NCBI GenBank assembly: GCA_905142475.1
Contig: LR990730.1
Location: forward strand, 868,001 to 932,000
Direction of reading: 5' to 3'
DNA from: Xanthomonas hydrangeae
Lineage (GTDB): Bacteria > Pseudomonadota > Gammaproteobacteria > Xanthomonadales > Xanthomonadaceae
Length of the DNA: 64,000 bases
This document shows positions 59,466-64,000 of this stretch, piece by piece. The translations under genes were made by a program, and so were the position numbers. The notes under the pieces are model-generated. The model did no database searches and was not told the origin of the DNA. It saw nothing but the letters and a program-made list of their open reading frames with translations. How positions within the stretch are numbered: the stretch's first letter is position 1; each line of letters starts with the position of its first letter.

Positions 59466-61219
59466 GATCCAGGCAAGGCGTTGCAAGCGCGTACCGGCAG
59501 CTGGCTGCCGGTATGCGTGGCATGAGCCGGCGGCTGCGTCAGCTGCTGGTGCTTTGCAGCCTCGGACTCGTCGCCGCAGGCTGCACACGCGAGCCGTCCT
59601 CACCGGCGGCTCGCGCTTCTTCCTCGGAGGCGGCGTCCACTGCGGCGTCACCACCTGCATCGACAGCGGCCTCCACGCCACTGCCTGTGCCGGACCCGCA
59701 TGTGCTGCGGGTATGCGCCGACCCGGGCAACATGCCGTTGTCCAACAAGGCCGGCGAAGGTTTCCAGAACAAGATCGCGCAGGTCGTGGCCGATGCCATG
59801 GGCCGGCGCCTGGAATACGAGTGGCGCACCTACTACCAACGCGGGCTGGCACGCAGCACGATCAATGCCGGCCGCTGCGATGTGCTGATGGATCTCAACA
59901 GCGATTTCGAGCAAGGCCTGACCACGCGCCCGCTGTATCGCTCGGCCTACGTGCTGGTGACGCGCAAGGGCTTGAACCTTGTACCGACATCGCTGGACGA
60001 CCCGGGGCTGAAAAAGCTGCGGCTCGGCGTGTTCCAAAGCTCGCCCGCACGCCAGGCCTTGTATGAGCACGGCATCACCGGCGAGGTGCAGTACCTGTTC
60101 TACGACTCGGCCACCGCGCCGGAAGAACATCCCGGCAAGCTGGTCGAACGCGTCGCCGCCAACGAACTGGATGCGGCCGAATCCTGGGGCCCGGTGGCCG
60201 GTTATTACGCGCAACGCAGCGGGCTGGGCGTGGTGCCGCTCAACACCATCGACGATTCGGTCTTGGAATACTCGATGGCGTGGGCGGTGTCGCGCAAGAA
60301 CGCGGACCTGCGCGATGCGTTGAACGCGGCCATGCAACAGAGTGCGGCAAAGATCGCGCAGATCCTGCGCAGTTACCACGTGCCGCTGGTGCGGTGTAGC
60401 GACTGCGTGGTGGCCGGCGATCTGGCATCGCACGGGCCGTATGCGACGCCGACGCGAGCGTCGAAAGCGCCGAGCCCGGCCGCGTCGTCGCAGGAACTGG
60501 CGCAGCTGCAACTGCGCATTGCCGACGGTGCCGACCCGAACCAGGAACTGGCGCATGCGCTGGATGCCGGCGATGGCGTGCGTGCGGCATGGCTGTTGCG
60601 GCATGGCGCCGATGCCAATCGTCCCAACCTGCTCGGCGAGCCGCCGCTGCATCAGGCGATCCGCAATCAGGAACCGGATCTGGTCAGCCTGTTGCTCGAT
60701 GCCGGTGCACGCCTGGATGCACGCGATAGCGGCGGCTGGACCGCCTTGATGAAGGCGGCCTGGGCCAACGATGCCGACAGTGTGGCCAAGTTGCTGGGCA
60801 AGCGTGCACCGGTGGACACCGTCTCCGGCGATGGCTGGAGCGCGCTGGAGTTGGCGGTGTCCTACGCCGATGTCGGCGTGGTGCAGGCATTGCTGGCAGC
60901 GGGTGCGAATGTGCGGCGTGCCAATCCCACCGGGTTCACGCCGGTGATGTTTGCGGTAGCGCGCGACGACCCGGCGATTCTCGACGCGGTGCTGGCACGT
61001 GGGGCCGACGTCGGCCACGCAAACCAGGCTGGCGTCACTGCGTTGATGTTGGCTGCAGCGGCCGGGCGCGAATCAGTGGCCAAGCGCTTGTTGGCGGCCG
61101 GTGCCGATCCTTCCGCACGTAATCGCGATGGCAAGACCGCCGCCGCATTGGCGAAGGCGCGCGGCGACACCGCGCTGGCCACGCTGCTCACGCAGGCCAG
61201 GCCTCCGTCTCGGCAATGA
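59462..61219 (+). CDS. XoxJ-like binding protein fused to ankyrin repeats
   Basis: This 585-residue lipoprotein candidate has a signal with VAAGC (about Cys42). A substrate-binding-protein fold lies at about 80-320 (LRVCADPGNMPLSNKAGEGF, GRCDVLMDLNSDFEQGL, PLYRSAYVLVTRKG), matching the quinoprotein-associated family that includes XoxJ/MxaJ. A CSDC motif and linker follow, then about six ankyrin repeats (about 345-575, for example GGWTALMKAAWANDADSVAK, AGVTALMLAAAAGRESVAKR). It probably assists maturation or activation of the dehydrogenase. The ATG overlaps the dehydrogenase stop (ATGA). The fusion is unusual. Confidence 0.88.
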   Translation: MRSRQGVASAYRQLAAGMRGMSRRLRQLLVLCSLGLVAAGCTREPSSPAARASSSEAASTAASPPASTAASTPLPVPDPHVLRVCADPGNMPLSNKAGEGFQNKIAQVVADAMGRRLEYEWRTYYQRGLARSTINAGRCDVLMDLNSDFEQGLTTRPLYRSAYVLVTRKGLNLVPTSLDDPGLKKLRLGVFQSSPARQALYEHGITGEVQYLFYDSATAPEEHPGKLVERVAANELDAAESWGPVAGYYAQRSGLGVVPLNTIDDSVLEYSMAWAVSRKNADLRDALNAAMQQSAAKIAQILRSYHVPLVRCSDCVVAGDLASHGPYATPTRASKAPSPAASSQELAQLQLRIADGADPNQELAHALDAGDGVRAAWLLRHGADANRPNLLGEPPLHQAIRNQEPDLVSLLLDAGARLDARDSGGWTALMKAAWANDADSVAKLLGKRAPVDTVSGDGWSALELAVSYADVGVVQALLAAGANVRRANPTGFTPVMFAVARDDPAILDAVLARGADVGHANQAGVTALMLAAAAGRESVAKRLLAAGADPSARNRDGKTAAALAKARGDTALATLLTQARPPSRQ

Positions 61220-61280
61220 CTGTGTCACCTGCCGCGTGCACGGGGTGCGCGGTGTTCCCTCCGATCAGAAAGGTTCGTCC

Positions 61281-61901
61281 ATGCGCAAGTCCACTGTGGG
61301 TTGTTTCGATCGTTCCATGCGCGCACCGCTGTGCGCGTTGATGCTCAGCGTGGTGCTGGCCGCGTGCGGCAAGCAGGCGCCGCCGCCCGCTCCCGCATCT
61401 GAGGCGGCCGCTCCGCCGGCTGCCAATGCGCCTGTGCCGGCCACCGGCACCGCCGCGCCTGCGCCTGCAGTGCCGACCGCCGGGGTGCCCAACCTGGCAG
61501 CCGGGCCTGCGCCGGATCCGGCCACACCACCAGCGCCGCCGGCTGCGGTCGTGCCGATTCCGAAGGGACCCGAGGTCAAGGTCACGCCCGAGCTGATTGC
61601 CGAAGGCAAGAAGATCTATTTCTCGGCCGGTTGCAACGCCTGTCACGGCGGCACCGGTGGTGGTGGCATGTGCCCGCCGTTGACCAACGACATCTGGGTG
61701 TATGGCAGCGACGACGACACCTTGCGCGCGCTGATCAGCGAAGGCACGGCAGCGATGATCACCCACGGCAAGACCCGCGTCGGACATGAAAAAGTGGTTG
61801 GGCAGATGCCGCCGTTCGCGCCGGTGCTCAAGCCGGGCGACACCGAAAAACTGCTCGCCTTCATCCATTCGATCAACAAGACCGCGGGCAAGGCGCAATG
61901 A
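61281..61901 (+). CDS. Cytochrome c lipoprotein, XoxG-like role
   Basis: This 206-residue protein has a lipobox VLAAC (Cys29), a long Ala/Pro-rich linker (about 32-95) and one class I cytochrome c domain with haem-binding CNACH (about residue 119) and the distal Met in GQMPPF. It is the probable electron acceptor of the dehydrogenase two genes upstream. The ATG at 61281 follows AGAAAGG. It overlaps the next gene by four bases (ATGA). Confidence 0.92.
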   Translation: MRKSTVGCFDRSMRAPLCALMLSVVLAACGKQAPPPAPASEAAAPPAANAPVPATGTAAPAPAVPTAGVPNLAAGPAPDPATPPAPPAAVVPIPKGPEVKVTPELIAEGKKIYFSAGCNACHGGTGGGGMCPPLTNDIWVYGSDDDTLRALISEGTAAMITHGKTRVGHEKVVGQMPPFAPVLKPGDTEKLLAFIHSINKTAGKAQ

Positions 61902-62980
61902 GGTCAGCGCTGATCAGGGGGCAGCGCGTCTATGTCGCAATGGTGCTGGGCGCGCTGCTCACAGTGGCGGGCTGCGAGCGCGACGCTGACGCGCCTGCGT
62001 CGCGCGCTGCACCGGCGGCGAACACGGCTGCTGCGAGTCCTGCAGATCCCGCAGCCCCTGCAGCAACACCGGCGCCATCAACGCCCCCGGTGTTTGCGTA
62101 TGTGCCCAATCAACGTAGCGGGACGGTGTCGGTAATCGACACGTACACCGATACGGTGGTGCGCACGCTCAGCGCGCAAGGGCAACTGGGCAAGCGTCTG
62201 CAGCAGCTGTTGCCGGGCCCGCACGGGCATCTGTATCTGATCGATGCCGAGCATCATCGTTTGATCGAGCTCGATACCGAAAAAGATTCTGTGCTGCGCA
62301 GCGTACAGATCGGCGAGAACGCCGAAGGCATCGCGTTGTCGCCGGATGGCAAACAGTTCGCGGTGTGTGTGGAAGGACAGAACCAGGTGATGTTGATCGA
62401 TGCCGCGCAGTTCAAGCTGCAGCAGGTGATCGCCACGCGTGGGCAGGCGCCGGAGCATTGCGCCTACACGCCGGACGGGCAGTGGTTGCTCACCAGCAAC
62501 GAGGGCTCCAACGACATGGACATGATCGAACTGGCCACCCGTCAATCGCGCGGTGTGGTCGCCACCAGCGGCCATCCGCGGGGCATGGCGTTCGCACCGG
62601 ACGGGCACAGCGTGTACATCGCGCAGGAAACCGCCAACGTGGTGGACGTGATCGACCTGAAAACGCGGCAACGCCGCGCCAGTCTGCCGGCCGGTGCGCG
62701 CACCGCAGGGGTGGCGTTGTCGGCCGATGGCACCCGCCTGTACGCGTCCAACGGCGGTGCCGGCACGGTCAGCGTGATCGATACCAAGACCGCGCGGAGT
62801 CTTGCTGAAATTGCGGTCGGGCTGCGGCCGTGGAATCCGGCGCTGACACCGGCCGGCGACAAGCTGTATGTCGCCAACGGGCGCTCGAACACGGTGAGCG
62901 TGATCGACACCGCGACATTGCAGCAGATCAAACAGATCCCCGTCGGCGAATTGCCGTGGGGCGTGGTGATCGCGCGCTGA
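61898..62980 (+). CDS. YncE-like beta-propeller lipoprotein
   Basis: This 360-residue protein has a lipobox TVAGC (Cys26), an Ala/Pro linker and a seven-bladed YVTN propeller (about 65-360), with repeats such as [40 protein letters not shown] and [20 protein letters not shown]. Such propellers are repeatedly found beside PQQ dehydrogenase genes, but their exact role is not known. It belongs to the same operon as the cytochrome. Confidence 0.92.
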   Translation: MRSALIRGQRVYVAMVLGALLTVAGCERDADAPASRAAPAANTAAASPADPAAPAATPAPSTPPVFAYVPNQRSGTVSVIDTYTDTVVRTLSAQGQLGKRLQQLLPGPHGHLYLIDAEHHRLIELDTEKDSVLRSVQIGENAEGIALSPDGKQFAVCVEGQNQVMLIDAAQFKLQQVIATRGQAPEHCAYTPDGQWLLTSNEGSNDMDMIELATRQSRGVVATSGHPRGMAFAPDGHSVYIAQETANVVDVIDLKTRQRRASLPAGARTAGVALSADGTRLYASNGGAGTVSVIDTKTARSLAEIAVGLRPWNPALTPAGDKLYVANGRSNTVSVIDTATLQQIKQIPVGELPWGVVIAR

Positions 62981-63015
62981 GCGGCGGTCATGCCGACGCG
63001 TGCCAGGGAGTCCGG

Positions 63016-64000
63016 ATGAAGACACGCGCTGCGGTGGCATGGGGTCCGCACCAGCCGCTGACCGTCGAAGAGGTGGACCTGCAGCCGCCGCGGCCCGGCG
63101 AGGTGCTGGTGCGCCTGGTCGCCACCGGTATCTGCCATGGCGATGCGCATGCATTGGCGCACGGGCACGCGAGCAGCTTTCCGGTGATCCTGGGGCAGGA
63201 GGGCGCCGGCATCGTCGAAGCCGTGGGCATCGGCGTCACCAGCGTGCGTGTCGGCGATCACGTGATCCCGCTGTACATGCCCGAATGCGGCGTGTGCAAG
63301 TTCTGTCGCTCCGGGCGCACCAACCTGTGCCAGGCGATTCGCAGCAGCCAGGAGCGCGGGCTGATGCCCGATGGCAGCAGCCGGTTTTCATTGAACGGGC
63401 GGCCGATCCTGCATCACATGGGCACCAGCACGTTTTCCGAATACACGGTGTTGCCCGAGATCGCGGTGGCGCGTATCCATCAGGATGCACCGCTGGATCA
63501 GGTCTGCCTGCTCGGCTGCACGGTCACCACCGGTGTCGGCGCGGTGCTCAACAGCGCGCACGTGCGGCCCGGCGATTGCGTGGCAGTGTTCGGGCTGGGC
63601 GGCATCGGCTTGTCGGTGGTGCAGGGCGCGGTGCTGGCGCAGGCCGGGCGCATCATCGCAGTGGATATCGATCGGGCCAAGTTCGCGCTGGCGCGTGCCC
63701 TGGGCGCCACCGATTGCCTGGATCCGCGCGACTACGGCGCACCGATCCAGCAGGTGATCGTGGACCTCACCGACGGCGGCGTCGACCACAGTTTCGAATG
63801 CGTGGGCGATGTCGGTGCAATGCGCGCGGCACTGGAGTGCTGCCACAAGGGCTGGGGCGAGAGCGTCATTCTCGGCGTGGCCGACGACACGCAGGAAATC
63901 AGCACGCGGCCCTTTCAGCTGGTGACCGGGCGGGTGTGGCGCGGCAGCGCGTTCGGCGGGGTGAAGGGGCGCAGCGAGCTGCCTGGCTACGTCGAGCGCT
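63016..64000 (+). CDS. frmA: Class III alcohol dehydrogenase (FrmA-like), 3' end outside
   Basis: The 328 residues seen match S-(hydroxymethyl)glutathione dehydrogenase: [20 protein letters not shown], the structural zinc cysteines in [43 protein letters not shown] (NAD site) and [20 protein letters not shown]. It would oxidise the formaldehyde adduct with glutathione, a fitting partner for an alcohol dehydrogenase operon. The catalytic zinc ligands Cys in ATGICHGDA and Cys in LLGCTVTTG are present, but the expected His of GHEGAG is Gln (GQEGAG). An AGGGAG site precedes the ATG. The stop lies beyond the window. Confidence 0.9.
   Translation, partial: MKTRAAVAWGPHQPLTVEEVDLQPPRPGEVLVRLVATGICHGDAHALAHGHASSFPVILGQEGAGIVEAVGIGVTSVRVGDHVIPLYMPECGVCKFCRSGRTNLCQAIRSSQERGLMPDGSSRFSLNGRPILHHMGTSTFSEYTVLPEIAVARIHQDAPLDQVCLLGCTVTTGVGAVLNSAHVRPGDCVAVFGLGGIGLSVVQGAVLAQAGRIIAVDIDRAKFALARALGATDCLDPRDYGAPIQQVIVDLTDGGVDHSFECVGDVGAMRAALECCHKGWGESVILGVADDTQEISTRPFQLVTGRVWRGSAFGGVKGRSELPGYVER

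Overview
The window looks like a chromosomal segment of a Xanthomonas species (Gammaproteobacteria, Lysobacterales/Xanthomonadales). It is GC-rich and carries a GH5-CBM2 endoglucanase of the EngXCA type, a stand-alone opgH (the hrpM locus of xanthomonads), many secreted or lipid-anchored peptidases, GTAG-type REP hairpins and abundant short intergenic repeats. No rRNA, tRNA or CRISPR array was seen.

Layout. 0-11.5 kb: the tail of an unknown gene, an IS110-family element inside a hairpin repeat, a GAF protein with a degenerate GGDEF-like tail, an M16 peptidase, a GAF/PAS/GGDEF diguanylate cyclase and an IS3-family element. 11.5-20.4 kb: a Cache-domain chemoreceptor, endoglucanase, SulP transporter, GGDEF protein and M28 peptidase. 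20.4-22.5 kb: repeat copies and a second IS3 copy in the opposite orientation. 23-31 kb: opgH, a carboxylesterase, an algZ-like kinase and algR next to hemC, a DUF481 outer-membrane protein and a WYL regulator. 31-39 kb: a lipocalin, two S9A prolyl-oligopeptidase-type enzymes, a PLP aminotransferase and a DUF454 protein. 39-45 kb: the conserved lptM-dapF-DUF484-xerC run, then DUF1203 and hslV-hslU ending at a perfect 18-bp terminator hairpin. 45-48 kb: a lone AtpC-like protein, an elaA plus yeast-type cytosine deaminase pair, and a second IS110 copy. 48-57 kb: an EmrAB-like efflux pair, ubiE, a membrane GGDEF protein, an M1 peptidase, a lipoprotein and a frameshifted HAD phosphatase. 57-64 kb: a PQQ alcohol-oxidation module made of a XoxF-like lipoprotein dehydrogenase with the lanthanide-type DYD motif, a XoxJ-like binding protein fused to ankyrin repeats, a cytochrome c, a YncE-like propeller and an FrmA-like class III alcohol dehydrogenase cut by the window end.

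Most striking non-coding structure. A repeat family recurs at about 0.25-1.95, 9.8-11.5, 20.4-20.6, 20.7-22.5, 46.65-48.34 and 56.93-57.03 kb. A full unit consists of two long hairpins (A and B) that are homologous to each other in opposite orientation, separated by a conserved spacer. The stems show compensatory changes between copies. Both IS110 copies sit at the same position of hairpin A. The 5' non-coding region of IS110 folds into a bridge-RNA-like structure whose two guide segments match the two sides of that insertion point. Both IS3 copies sit at one identical nucleotide of hairpin B, in opposite orientations. The repeats therefore act as a landing pad for two unrelated transposon families, one of them apparently RNA-guided.
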